Of a stretch of 64,000 nt of DNA, positions 21,449 to 31,482 are shown piece after piece. The position numbers and the translations under genes were made by a program. The notes under the pieces are model-generated. The model had not been told where the DNA came from. It did no database searches and worked only from the letters and a program-made list of their open reading frames with translations. The DNA comes from Odobenus rosmarus divergens (Eukaryota; Chordata; Mammalia; Carnivora; Odobenidae). Numbering within the stretch: the stretch's first letter is position 1; every line of letters starts with the position of its first letter. The DNA is taken from contig NW_004450480.1 in the NCBI RefSeq assembly GCF_000321225.1, positions 4,810,111 through 4,874,110 of the forward strand. Reading direction: 5' to 3'.

Positions 21449-21721
21449 TTGAAAGTAGAGCTATCCTACAACCCAGCAACTGCACTCCTAGGTGTTTACC
21501 CTAAAGATACAAATGTAGTGATCCAAAGGGGCACCTGCACCCTAATATTTATAGCAGCAATGTCCACAATAGCCAAACTATGGAAAGAGCCCAGATGTCC
21601 ATCAACAGATGAATGGATAATGAAGATGTGGTATATATATATATATATATATATATTCTACTATATATATAATGGAATATTAATTATCCATCAAAAAATG
21701 AAATCTTATCTTTTGCAATGA
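21449..21721 (+). pseudogene. L1 ORF2 C-terminal fragment
   Basis: A 90-codon open stretch inside the L1 at 21285-21946. It reads through the conserved ORF2 C-terminal region, with LGVYPKDTNVVI, AMSTIAKLWKEPRCPSTDEW and a run of isoleucine/tyrosine codons created by the (TA)n insertion. It lacks the endonuclease and reverse transcriptase parts, so it is a dead fragment of the retrotransposon protein. Confidence 0.85.
21631..21656 (+). repeat. (TA)n microsatellite
   Basis: GTATATATAT... with about twelve TA units, followed at 21661 by a second shorter TA run. It arose where the L1 consensus reads GTATATATACACAATGGAATA. Confidence 0.9.
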
Positions 21722-21946
21722 CATGGATAGAACTAGAGGGTATTATGCTAGGCAAAATCAGAGAAAGACAATTATCATATGATTTCACTCATGTGGAATT
21801 TAAGAAACAAACCAGATAAACATAGGGTAAGGGAGGAAAAATAAAATAAGATGAAATCAGAGAGGGAGACAAACCATAAGAAACTCTTAACTATAGGAAA
21901 CAAACTGGGTTGCTGGAGGTGAGGTGGGTGGGAGGATTGGGTAATG

Positions 21947-22369
21947 CACCAAAGAGAGACAGAGTATGTATGCAATAGAAGCTTAGGGAAGATATTACAG
22001 AGAAAAATGACATTTTGAATGAGAGCTAAAAGATAACTAAAACTGAACTAGATAAAATGCAAGGGTGAGCGTGGGAAAACATACTTAGGGAAAGATATTC
22101 CAGGGAGAAGGAAAAGCATATGCAAAAATCTTGAGTCTCATCAATGACTTGGATAAAAATTGAAGAGGCTAGTATAGAGGAAGCTGGTATTTCTTCCTAA
22201 TATTCTTTGTAAACCAACTCCACTACAGAAGACTAAGGGGTTTGTACAATGACCACATTTCTAGGAGTTAGACTCAATTAATTAAATCAATCCTAGTCAT
22301 CCCATATTATTTGCCAATGATTGGTTTGAAGTCTAGGCTTACATCATTCAGTTCATGACACTTCTCTAA
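21947..22369. other. Spacer, nothing recognised
   Basis: AT-rich, no recognised element. The purine-rich part 21950-22130 may be diverged L2 (GATATTCCAGGGAGAAGGAAAAGCATATGCAAAAAT resembles the antisense L2 phrase GGGCATTCCAGGCAGAGG...GCATGTGCAAAG). Confidence 0.45.
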
Positions 22370-22745
22370 TTGAGGGTTTGAGAGGAGGTGGGCCAGTGGG
22401 GTACAATGGAACACTTTCTGGGGACTTCTGGAAAACTGTCACTGGAACAGAAGGTATATCCTGTCTTATATGTGACTGTGGGAGCATGTAGCCTCAATTG
22501 CTCTGACAAGCATCTTATGACCATAAAGAGGAACAGTCTTAGGATGAATTGCTGAGCAAGAGTGGAGAACCCCTGAGTCCTTGATGACATAACACGATGG
22601 AACATTCAGCTCCAAAGCAATCTCTACCTCTGTACTTGTTATGAGCCAACATAATAACAAAAAACAAAACAAATTTGTTGTTTAAACAAGTTTGACATGA
22701 CTCGTGTTTCTTGCAGCTGAAATGTCTTTAAAATTGATAATCATA
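22370..22745 (+). mobile_element. LTR-like MaLR-type repeat, 3' part
   Basis: TGGGAGCATGTAGCC, CATCTTATGACCATAAAGAGG, AAGGATGAATTGCTGAGC-like text, GAGTCCTTGATGACATAACA, ACTTGTTATGAGCCAAC, GTTGTTTAAACAAGTTTGA and CTTGCAGCTGAAATGTCTTTAAAATTGAT follow a common mammalian LTR end (GCCATCTTGTGACCATGAGG ... GATGACATC ... GTTATGTGAGATAATAAA ... TTGTTTAAGCC ... TTGCAGC). The family name is uncertain. Confidence 0.6.
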
Positions 22746-23427
22746 TTGACAGATAATTGAAAATTAGGAAAGATAAGAAATAAACTTGGATCAAAATGAT
22801 AAGATTCAAAAGGATTTTAATGGGGGGGTGATAGACTTGAGCAAATAAGCAGAGATTTAAGAGGGATACATATAAGGCATTTTATATTATATATATATTT
22901 TAAATAATAAAAAATGGCATAGAGGAAGCTCAGGTGTTATCTACAGTTTGTATGAAGAAGACTCAGGGATTTAGCAGCAATACAAGTGTCATACAAATTA
23001 ATTATATGACATGGATACCAAAATATGCAACCAAGGTTGAATACTGCACAAATCAAAACACCTCAAGTATTTTGAAACAAATCAGGCTTTAAATAGAAAT
23101 TCTTTAAAACATGTAATTCAGAAGTGACAGTGATGTATTTTGGGCTTTTAGGGTCTTCATGATTAATGATATTAAAACTATGAATAATGATGTACTTTTA
23201 CACTTTTGCAAATAATTTCTAAAGAGATGTTCAAGTTCCAAATTTTTATTCATGGTCAAGTTCCATTCATTAAGGACCTATTTACGTGAGTCTTCTGTAA
23301 AGGACATTTACATTGACCAGGCAATTTTATTCCCTATTTATGTTATGAATGAATCTATAAATGGTTAGTTCCACTGTGGTTTCCTCTAAAATCTTGGATC
23401 CTCTCAATAATGTTCAGAGGGACTTCT
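22746..23427. other. AT-rich spacer
   Basis: Low-GC sequence with A/T stretches such as TTATATTATATATATATTTT near 22880. No gene or nameable repeat. Confidence 0.5.
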
Positions 23428-23582
23428 CTGAACCTTGGCTGCACTTTAAAATCACTCAGAAAATTTTAAATATAGATGTTTAAGCCTTAGCCCTAGAAGT
23501 TCTGATTTAACTGGCTATAGATATTTTTGAAAAGCCCTCGAAGTGATTTTAGTGTATAGCCCAGGATTAAATAGTGGTTCAT
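23428..23582 (+). mobile_element. MER5-type hAT-Charlie MITE
   Basis: CTTGGCTGCACTTTAAAATCACTCAGAAAATTTTAAATATAGATG, CTAGAAGTTCTGATTTAACTGG and TATAGCCCAGGATTAAATAGTGG follow the MER5A/B consensus (CCTTGGCTGCACATTAGAATCACCTGGGGAGCTTTTAAAAATA). Moderately diverged, non-coding. Confidence 0.75.
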
Positions 23583-24047
23583 AGGATCAGATTTAATCCC
23601 CTTAGCACAGTATTCCTCAGTTTTCAAAATAGGTTCAAACTCATCAAGCTTCAGAACCCACCACACTTATCCTGTACATCTTATGCTCAATTATTATCTT
23701 TTGAAACTTTCTTTGTCATAACGGTATCTTGAGCAAGCTCTCAGGTTTCCTTTTCGATCCTGAAGTAGGAACAAACTGAAATATGCAGATCAATTACTAT
23801 AAAGTCACCCACAGTCCTATTCATCTTTGTTTGCTGTTAACATACAGACCAGCACGTGAAATTATTCAATTTCCTGACTCTGATGGGGTTTTGAGTGTGC
23901 CATGTTATATCATTTTTGCTAATGAGGCAAATCTTCCTGGGAAGATTTCTTTCTAGGAATAAAGGCAAAATCTCTCTGAGATGTAAGAATAACTTATCTC
24001 TTTGCACTTCCCCATGCTTGGAATACAAACATGAAACCTACTAATAC
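23583..24047. other. Spacer, nothing recognised
   Basis: Unique AT-rich sequence without repeat or gene signal. Confidence 0.5.
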
Positions 24048-24190
24048 AGCAGCCATCTTGTGATCATGAGGTAAAACAACATGAAGATGAAAGCCTAAAG
24101 ATTAAAGCGGGAAAGACAAAAGAGCCTGTGTACCTGTTGATATCACGGAACTGCTATGTCAGTTCTGAACCACAAACCCACTATCATACC
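24048..24190 (+). mobile_element. LTR-like MaLR-type repeat fragment
   Basis: GCAGCCATCTTGTGATCATGAGGTAAAACAACATGAAGATGAAAGCCTAAAGATTAAAGCGGGAAAGAC matches the same family as 22370-22745, covering its middle portion. It is in the same orientation 1.3 kb downstream but does not include a 3' terminus. Confidence 0.6.
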
Positions 24191-26205
24191 AAAATATTTT
24201 CAGCCATTACAGTAGGTTTTTTTGTGATTTGCAGCAAAATATATTCCTAAATAAAATTACTATGATATATTTTGAACTCTTTGATTTGTGACATTGAAAA
24301 TAAACCCAATCACTTTTAAATAGGGGCTATCCAAGGCAATTTTGATGTTAGAATTGAAGAAAAACAATGCACTATACACAATGATTATTTTATAATGAGC
24401 AGAAATTCTACTTATCAGCTGGGTAGGAGGAACACTGGGATCACAACTTGGGGATGTCCAGAAAAATGTTGTTTATTTGGTTTTTTAAAATGGCTTTAGA
24501 AACATGCTTTTTTCTCTAGTGTCTGTATTTTTTACATTTTGCCACAGCTCTATCAACCTTTTTACTCATTCATTCATTTATGGGATCAATGTGGCACCTT
24601 AGTTCTATAAAGTGACCAGTGGTGGTATCTAAATAATTCATTCAGGATTAATAAGCCTTTTAAATGAACATGATTTTGGTTATTCATGGGTTGCATAAAT
24701 TCATAAATGGGTACAAGATCTTTCTTGCGAAGGACGCACACTGTATTTGTCATTCAGTAATATTCCTTTGATGAATTCAATTAAAATTTACTCAGTTTCC
24801 AGGGCTTATTGAGTAATGAGAAAATTGAGCCCAGAAAATTTAGATATTTGGTGTGGAATAATGTATATTTAAAATGTATCTTTATTATGCATATCCACTT
24901 TAAAATCAAATGGCTGGATTCTATAATCTCATGGATTTGGGAGCCCAAGTATGCTTTTTTTTTTTTTAAGGAATGAAAATGGGTCTATAAAGCATTTATG
25001 ACAAAGTTCAAAATCTACGGTTAATGCAAAAGGGTTTGAAAGCAATCACCAGGTAAGTAGAAATTTAGCGTGGGAAATGAAAGGCAAAGATGGGGAAATA
25101 AAATGAAGAGGAGCTGTGGCAGAAAGGGATTTGAAAGGAACATTAATACTTTGCATAATGAAAAAGAATATAGGTAGATGATAGTGAATATGGTAATGGT
25201 GAAGAATAACTGATGGAGTTACTTCAGTCTACACTAGAGGAAATTGATAATAAATAAGTCAGTTGGCAGATCTGTGGGTGTTCTGGACTTTTAAAAGACC
25301 AATAAATCAAGTGCTTGTAATGTAAGTTTCAGAATGAGAAACGCACGTGGGGCCTGCATCTAATTTCCCAGTCTTCAGGAAAGTGCATGTCATGTCTATT
25401 GCAAAACAAAAACAAATCCGGGAGAGCTATTTAACATACACCAGTGAAAATAAAGATCAACAGAAATTGCCTTCTAAAAATATTTTTAGAGGAATTTAAA
25501 AGTGATGAGGCCCTCATTATTTCCATTTCTCTACAGATTGCCAGTGTGCCTCTATTATTTTGTGCTCTTTTCCTTTCAGTAAATGTTAATGAGAAAATGA
25601 TATGCATATGCAGAATCTGGGCAGAGCTACATATGCGAGATGATGCTCTATGCATTAATTTGCCAGCTTCATTTCTGTCAGCCTCACATATTCGAAGAGC
25701 TGGAAGAAAGTTCTGAAGGAGGAGATTTTACCCAATCACCATGAGAACTCAAGAAGTCGGGTCATTTTTCAGGATAATTACTACCACAAAATGATGGAAC
25801 TGGCCAGAACTCTGAAAACCTGTTTGTTCTTCTCTTACTAATCATGCCACTCTCAAAGACCAACATTGTTTTTGGTCAGGTCTTCATATGACAGCTGGAT
25901 TACATGTTCTCCTATCATTATCTCTAAGAATTTTGCCTGTTCATTGCACACAAATAAACATTCTGAGTCACAATTTCCAATGTATGGATGTGACAAAATC
26001 CATGCCAGAGAGAAGAAAGTACCTGAGACTCCCCTCAACAAGCAGTTTTGGTGAACAAATTTGCCATAGTTCTATGGAATATAACACCAGATGTAATTGA
26101 ATTTCGGTTTTGAAGAGCTACCCAGTATTGATAAAATTCAATATCAACTAATTTCTCAAATCCCCTGCATGTGTCATTTTTCCAAGTAGTTACATTTTTT
26201 GGACA
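24191..26205. other. AT-rich unique sequence, no gene seen
   Basis: About 2 kb with no recognised repeat. A T-run lies at 24956-24968. Paired open frames on opposite strands at 25431-25716 (74 and 90 codons) and at 25853-26054 (62 codons each) show no motif. Pyrimidine-AG strings at about 25535 and 25579 resemble splice acceptors but no exon can be supported. Confidence 0.5.
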
Positions 26206-26375
26206 ACCTGGGTTCTTCAAATCCCAGGTTTCCCATGTACTAAACACATGACCTTGGGCAGAAGAATTAATGAAGAGTTTTCTCTTCTGCGAAATGAAGG
26301 TAATAATAATACCTAGAGTTGCTACAAGATTTGAATGAGATAATGAGTGTATAGCACTTACACTCTGATGTTTTC
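26206..26375 (+). mobile_element. MIR SINE
   Basis: GGGTTCTTCAAATCCCAGGTTTCCC, ACACATGACCTTGGGCAG, TCTCTTCTGCGAAATGAAGGTAATAATAATACCTAGAGTTGCTACAAGATTTGAATGAGATAATG and GTATAGCACTTACA run in MIR order from tRNA-like head to 3' end. Confidence 0.85.
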
Positions 26376-26825
26376 CTAGCATACCAAATCATTTGCTTTT
26401 AGTTCATGAAACACAGATGAGTGACTGGTGATGACAGATATAGCCTGTACCTGTAAATGATGGGACAGAGTTTATTGAGTTGTTTTTTCTTTGTAATATT
26501 TAGCTACATGGACTTGTGTAAGATTGGAATCAGGTCTGTGTGGAGTTATCCCTTATCACATATGGCTGGTAGTAACTACTTCATGAGGAGAGAATCTATG
26601 AGATCCTGAAGGGGGAAAAGCACAGGACTGTAGGGGCTGAGGGTAAGACCTGAGACCATGGGCACCCAAAGGTATTTGATTTTTTAGGTAGTTTCAATTT
26701 TAACAGCTCACTTGTTTTTACTACACTTCCAGGGTATCGAGAATGATAAAGATGGTAAAGTTTTAGAGTTTGTGGCAAGGCTTTGCATAATTCACAAACA
26801 ACTGTACCAATAAATGTGTTTTCCT
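26376..26825. other. Spacer, nothing recognised
   Basis: No named element. It may include the eroded downstream edge of the adjoining ERV remnant, since the minus-strand sequence beyond the reverse transcriptase start is not interpretable. Confidence 0.4.
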
Positions 26826-28790
26826 ATCACTTGATTGGTAAGTTGGAATGTCCCAGATGGGAACACAATTAGTGTGAGAACTTCATTGACCTCAACTCTA
26901 AGAGGGCATTGAGGAAATTTAGGCAAAGTTTTAGAAAAATCAACTTAGAATCCTATAGGTTCTGCTCTAGTTATTTTTGCCAAAGTGTGAAGAGTCTTTT
27001 GCTTACGGAGTTTCTGGAACCATAGCTTATACTACAGGTGTTTTTTGAATCATATTCAATGGAAGCATATTACTACCCACAATAGCAGTAATTTCATCGT
27101 GTGTAGGAGACTTTTCTGCAACTTCTAAACATAATCCTTCTGTAGTATGTTTTATCTCACAGTTCCATTTGCTAAGTAGATTAATACCTATTAAATTTGC
27201 AGAAGCTCTGTCACAGAAGAGGAAGGAGGGTTTTTTTGATAATAGTCCCGAAGTAACAATTTTAAGCTGGGACAGTGAAAAGGACTTAGGATCCCACTGT
27301 TTGAGTGGTTTTAGTGCTCTGAGGGATTTGATCTGCTTTGGCAGGGGGATTGAAGGTATATAGAGTGACTGTATCAATAAGACAAGTGTACTATTGTTTA
27401 TTTGTATTTGTAAACAATTTACGGAGTTTAAAGAAAGGACAGGAACTACTGGGTTCTAATATTTCCCTTGGAGCAGCATCATTAAATTGATTAGAATAGC
27501 TGTCCTTCTGTTTTGCAACCAAGAAGTGATATTGGCTCTTCCAAGGACTCTTTTATTTGCAATATCTACAAGTATCTTTATTTATAGTTTCTTGGTTCTT
27601 GGAGAACAGAGGACCCTTTGTTCTTACTTGTATTTGCGGGGGGGGCAGGGGCAGTGCAGTTGTTTTATCTGTGGAGCCAGATGTTTGTTTTGATTTTTAG
27701 CTTGTTTACATTCTAGGACTTCTTGAAAATATTTAGCCACATGTTGGAGATTTTCTGAATTGGTAATTTCCCACTCCAATTATTTTTCTGACTATGGCCC
27801 CATTTCAGGCCCTCATTCTGAATCCATTATGTAAGAGAGAACAAGGCTCCTTTGACTTCTATTGTTGAATCTACCCCAGAATAATGGTTGAAAGTTACCA
27901 AAAGTCTATTTTTAAAGGCCCCTTTTTACTCCTCTTTATTTTTATTTATAATTTTGGCATTTGTCTATATTTATTTTTATTTATAATTTTGGATCTTTGA
28001 TTAATCTACTCTTATGGGAAAGGCTTTTGGACTTTATGTAATGGATTCTCTAATTTTATGCTATTTTAAGGCCAATTTTCAAATTGTATACAGTTGGAGT
28101 ATTCAAATATTCTCCCAGTCTTTCCCCTCTTTTCAACCATTTTCCCTGTCTTGGAAGTTTGCAATTTAGTGAACTAGTTAATTCAAATATAGTCAGAATA
28201 TCCCGTATCTTACAAAATCTGGAATTCTATACCAATATTTTTGGTGTATCTTCTTGAGGGGTAGTAACTGTAGCCCTTAACTCTGAACTGGGGTTCATTC
28301 AACCTATATAGATACCCCTTCTTGTTTGGCAATTTTAAGGGACTATTGGCAATGTGACTGTTTTTAAAGTCCAGAGTCGTCTTCTATCATTTGCTATTTA
28401 ATTGATATTTCTTTTAGAGTTCTCAGTAGAATTTATTCACAATCTTGCCTTGGTGTCTAGGATGTGAGGAACAGTGATGCTTTCCCCAAAGTATACTCTT
28501 ATTTCTTCCAGCAGTTGTAAGTTTCCTATGTCTTGGCAAATTTGAATTACCTCAAATTCTGTCAGTTTGGGGAAGATACAAATGACCCATTAATGAACTG
28601 AATTAGCTTTTCTAATTTAACAAGTTTTCACCGAATCACCATCCTTTATTCAAGAGGCACTCTCTATTTCTGCTCCTGGAGTAAAACAGTCTAAGAGGTT
28701 GAGGGCAAATCAATTTTCTTCCCTGTTTATCTCAACCGGTTATCTCTTTCCTGAAGAGATTTCCAGTCTAATACTGAGGACCAGCAATGG
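26826..28790 (-). pseudogene. Ancient ERV1-like provirus remnant (gag-pro-pol start), dead
   Basis: Read on the minus strand, from high to low coordinates, three landmarks occur in retroviral order. A decayed nucleocapsid zinc knuckle at 27529-27570 keeps both cysteines of CX2C, but the histidine and last cysteine are lost and a stop lies inside. An Asp-Thr-Val triplet at 27367-27375 stands where the protease has Asp-Thr-Gly. The protease C-terminus follows at 27153-27194 (LIGINLLSKWNCEI, compare the LLGRDLL motif of gammaretrovirus-like elements). The start of reverse transcriptase then shows a P-Q-x-P-L-R stretch at 26891-26926. The landmarks fall in different frames with stops between them. 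Most of pol, env and both LTRs are not seen. The gag portion above about 27800 is inferred from position only. Confidence 0.65.
27935..27992 (+). repeat. Spaced 23-bp direct repeat in the ERV remnant
   Basis: TTTATTTTTATTTATAATTT plus TGG occurs perfectly at 27935-27957 and again at 27970-27992, 35 bases apart. It is an AT-rich local duplication with no known role. Confidence 0.9.
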
Positions 28791-29189
28791 AAGTAGGGAA
28801 AAAAAATTCCCTTAAAAAAATCTATAAACTGTAAATCTTTGTAAAAATCAATAAAATTAATCTAAAGTATATGTCAAGGTTCTAAATAATTGTTAAAATA
28901 TACAATCATAAATGTGGTCAAATCTGCTGGTCACTCCTCCAGACCTCTTGATACCTTCTACTGAGAGGCAGAAAGGAAAACAGTTGACTTGAGCTAAATC
29001 ACAAGTTTGAAAGCACCTGACTTATGATTGTAGGGCTCTAATTCTCTGTAAGAGTTTTTAGGAAAATGGGTTTTAGCCATAGGTTCTAGGGATTGCTGAC
29101 TCCTGAAATCTGCATTAGGGTTGTATACCATTTTTAGCTTCCCTTTTTCCTATGATAGAGCCATTCAGATTTGAAATTTTTCAGACACA
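28791..29189. other. Spacer, nothing recognised
   Basis: AT-rich, with A-runs near 28800-28860. I looked here for a 5' LTR of the minus-strand ERV remnant and could not identify one. Confidence 0.4.
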
Positions 29190-29435
29190 CTTCCTTCCCC
29201 CTACAACTTCAGATGTGCTCTTCCCTGTTTGGGAACATTTCCCTTCTACTCCCCCTCATCTTTCACCCCATTGGTCCAGTTAATGCAATTCAAGTGTCAG
29301 ATCTCATCTTAAACAGACTTTCCTTTCTTATTAAAACTCTAACGACCTCACTGGGTCTGTTCTCTGCCACCTCTGCAGTGATACCCCAACATCTTGAGCA
29401 TAATGAATGCTCAAAAATATGTGTTGAGTAAATAA
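29190..29435 (+). mobile_element. L2 LINE 3' end
   Basis: CTTCCTTCCCCCTACAACTTCAG, TTTGGGAACATTTCCCTTCTACTCC, AATTCAAGTGTCAGATCTCATCTTAA and AACATCTTGAGCATAATGAATGCTCAAAAATATGTGTTGAGTAAAT follow the L2 3' end. The open 86-codon frame at 29171-29431 is L2-derived and not a gene. Confidence 0.7.
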
Positions 29436-30504
29436 CAAATACCATATGTAATGATTGTTAAGGTAAACAAAATTTGGAAATTTATGCCACATGAAAGTTT
29501 TTTGTCAATTGCAAAATATCACTCAAATAGCTTTAAAAGGATAAACATCACCCAATATTATCACCAAATTTGATAGTGTATTACAAAATAGATTCTAATA
29601 TGGAACATGTGTCTACAAGGTAATGAGTTGGTGGTATATAGGTTGGAGGATATCTATAGGAACTTTAAGGAATTTCTACATATTTAAAATAGGAAAGGGG
29701 TAATTTTAAAATTTACCGGTAATTATTTATGGAACACAGTTTATTTATATAATACCATAGAATGAACTAGAATAACTACAGAAATATCTTAAAATATTTG
29801 AGTGCTCACTATATGCCAATCATAACCTAAGAACTGGAGACAGATTGGTAAATGGACGAATGCAATGAACAATCCAGCAGCTGATTATTATGAAAACATT
29901 TTAAACTCTACCAGCCACCAATTGCTCTGGACAGCAAGTACAAGTCACAGACCATAAAGTGAGAAATGTAAGAGTTGGGAATATTTTCGCTTCTGGAACT
30001 TGAGTGCTTTAGGACTTAATGTCTATAACAAGATTCTATTTTTTTAGAGGAAAAATTAATTTCAATACATTTAAGAACCCCTTATTCCCTTCCTTTCTCT
30101 CTGGGTTTGTGCCTACATTCCAGTGGGTTGATGTAATGGCAGGGCACATTAGCGTAGGGTGGAGGTAGGCACAAGGTTGTTTGGGTCAATAGTCTATCAA
30201 CATCGGCATTTGCTGATAAATTTTCATTCCTATCTGGACTTTGGTGATCAGTCCATGTGTCTATTGAGAGTCTCCCTTGTTTTCAACTGCCGGACATTTT
30301 CAAATCCTTCCTGCACTATGCTGAGTGGTGGGAATCTCTACTCCCATGTTCCCTGGCCCTCCCAAACTCTGCTGTAGCCATGGAGGCTAGCCAAGGAATC
30401 TCAGTCTAATTTGCCTCTTTATATCTTACAGAAAGTTTGTCTATACCCACACCATGCTGAGTGGGGAAAACCAATATTTGGCCACGTTTGGGCTTTACCT
30501 AGTG
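29436..30504. other. Mostly unique, with a weak L2 fragment
   Basis: TTTGAGTGCTCACTATATGCCAATCATAACCTAAGAACTGGAGACAGATTGGTAAATGGACGAATGCAA at 29799-29868 may be antisense L2. The remainder, including 30150-30400, is unrecognised. Confidence 0.45.
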
Positions 30505-30950
30505 TATTAGGATAGAGTTGAGCTCTTTTCTCAGGCATCAAAATAATGTCACTTGAACAAGATAGAAGTTCATTTCTCCTTCATGCAAAAATAGGAAGAT
30601 GGTTCTGTGCTGGTGTCATGGTTGAAGGCTGATACAATGCTTTTAATGTGTCATTATTTAGGCTTCTCTGACTGTCTTGCTCTGCTATCCTCAACCTGTG
30701 ACTTTTATATTGTGGTCCAGTTTTTGCCTTTTTTTTTTTTTTAATTGCAGGCAAGGAGAAGGGGAAAGGCTATACTTAACGCACATGATCAAATTTTGTT
30801 TCATAGAAGGAAAAAATAATCTCTTACCTATAAGGCAATGTTGTAATTAAAACTTGCCATTTCTGTTACTAAAGAAAAGGTATATGTATAGGGGGTAACC
30901 AGGAGAATCTGCTCTACCAGGCCTGGGGGTCTCATCACTCTCTTCTAGGT
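30505..30950 (-). mobile_element. Ancient mammalian LTR-like repeat (MaLR/ERVL type)
   Basis: AACAAGATAGAAGTTCATTTCTCCTTCATGCAAA, TGGTGTCATGGTTGAAGGC, CTTGCTCTGCTATCCTCAACCTGTG, AGGCAAGGAGAAGGGGAAAGGC and GTTACTAAAGAAAAGGTATATGTATAGGGGGTAACCAGGAG match in complement the same broad family as 10858-11190. An internal T15 run lies at about 30729-30743. Confidence 0.65.
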
Positions 30951-30992
30951 TTTTTTGTATGCCCACCTTGGGACTCCGTCTCAGGGTTCAGG

Positions 30993-31030
30993 GCTGCTGC
31001 TGCTTCTTCTTTTTCTTCTTCTGCTTCTTC
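30993..31030 (+). repeat. (CTT)n tract at a SINE tail
   Basis: GCTGCTGCTTCTTCTTTTTCTTCTTCTGCTTCTTCTTTT, a trinucleotide-rich pyrimidine tract that represents the degenerated A-rich tail of the SINEC at 31031-31230. Confidence 0.85.
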
Positions 31031-31230
31031 TTTTAAAAAGACTTATTTATTTATTGGGGGTGGGGAGGGAGAATGTGGGGAAAGGGGCAGAGGCAGAGGG
31101 AGAGAATCTCAGGCAGACTTCCTGCTGAGCGCAGAGCTCCAGGCAGGGCTCTATCCCAGGACCCTGAGGTCATGACCTGAGCTGAAATCAAGAGTCAGAT
31201 GCTCAACTGACTGAGCCACCCAGGTGCCCC
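31031..31230 (-). mobile_element. SINEC
   Basis: Minus-strand: GGGGGCACCTGGGTGGCTCAG, TTGAGCATCTGACTCTTGATTTCAGCTCAGG, GGTCCTGGGATAGAGCCC, GAAGTCTGCCTGAGATTCTC, CT-rich end. CAGGGCT occurs on both sides (about 30986 and 31231), consistent with a short target duplication. Confidence 0.93.
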
Positions 31231-31264
31231 CAGGGCTCCTTCTTGAAGCCCACACTTATCCAAG

Positions 31265-31350
31265 TTTTTTTTTTTTTTTTTTTTTTTTACCACCTAGCTA
31301 GCCAGCATATAGTGCAACCCATGGTATTGTTATTGTGACAGTAGTTAGGG
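31265..31350 (+). repeat. Left gap flank: T24 run plus 62 bases repeated after the gap
   Basis: A T24 run (31265-31288) is followed by 62 bases beginning ACCACCTAGCT and ending GTAGTTAGGG. The same structure recurs on the far side of the N gap at 31401-31482. The two 62-base blocks are equal in length and identical except for one 15-base block in the middle. Confidence 0.95.
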
Positions 31351-31400
31351 NNNNNNNNNNNNNNNNNNNNNNNNNNNNNNNNNNNNNNNNNNNNNNNNNN
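31351..31400. other. Assembly gap, 50 N
   Basis: Exactly fifty N bases, a conventional placeholder size. The flanks repeat each other, so the true gap may be zero or negative. A nominal 81-codon frame across it (31335-31580) is an artefact of translating N. Confidence 0.99.
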
Positions 31401-31482
31401 TTTTTTTTTTTTTTTTTTTTACCACCTAGCTCTCCTCTCATTTCAGCAACCCATGGTATTGTTATTGTGACAGTAGTTAGGG
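31401..31482 (+). repeat. Right gap flank: T20 run plus the same 62 bases
   Basis: T20 (31401-31420), then ACCACCTAGCT, a divergent 15-base block CTCCTCTCATTTCAG in place of AGCCAGCATATAGTG, then CAACCCATGGTATTGTTATT and the shared end. Unique sequence continues afterwards. Confidence 0.95.

Larger units (their letters stand above)
21285..21946 (+). mobile_element. Carnivore L1, end of ORF2 and start of 3' UTR
   Basis: ACAATGAGATACCACCTCACA, AATGGTTAAAATTAACAAGTCAGGAAATGAC, GTGGGAATGCAAGCTGGTACAGCCACTCTGGAAAA and CACTCATGTGGAATTTAAGAAACAAA are the classic L1 ORF2 3' end, followed by GGAAACAAACTGGGTTGCTGGAGGTGAGG of the 3' UTR. It stops before a poly-A tail and has no clear target duplication. 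It includes a (TA)n expansion. Confidence 0.95.

Noticed and set aside
22370..24190. A provirus bounded by two LTRs of one family
   Set aside because: The two LTR-like pieces are in the same orientation, but they cover different parts of the repeat and no retroviral internal sequence lies between them.
25535..25590. Internal exon bounded by pyrimidine-AG acceptors
   Set aside because: Acceptor-like strings are frequent by chance; no matching donor, conserved frame or family homology could be argued.
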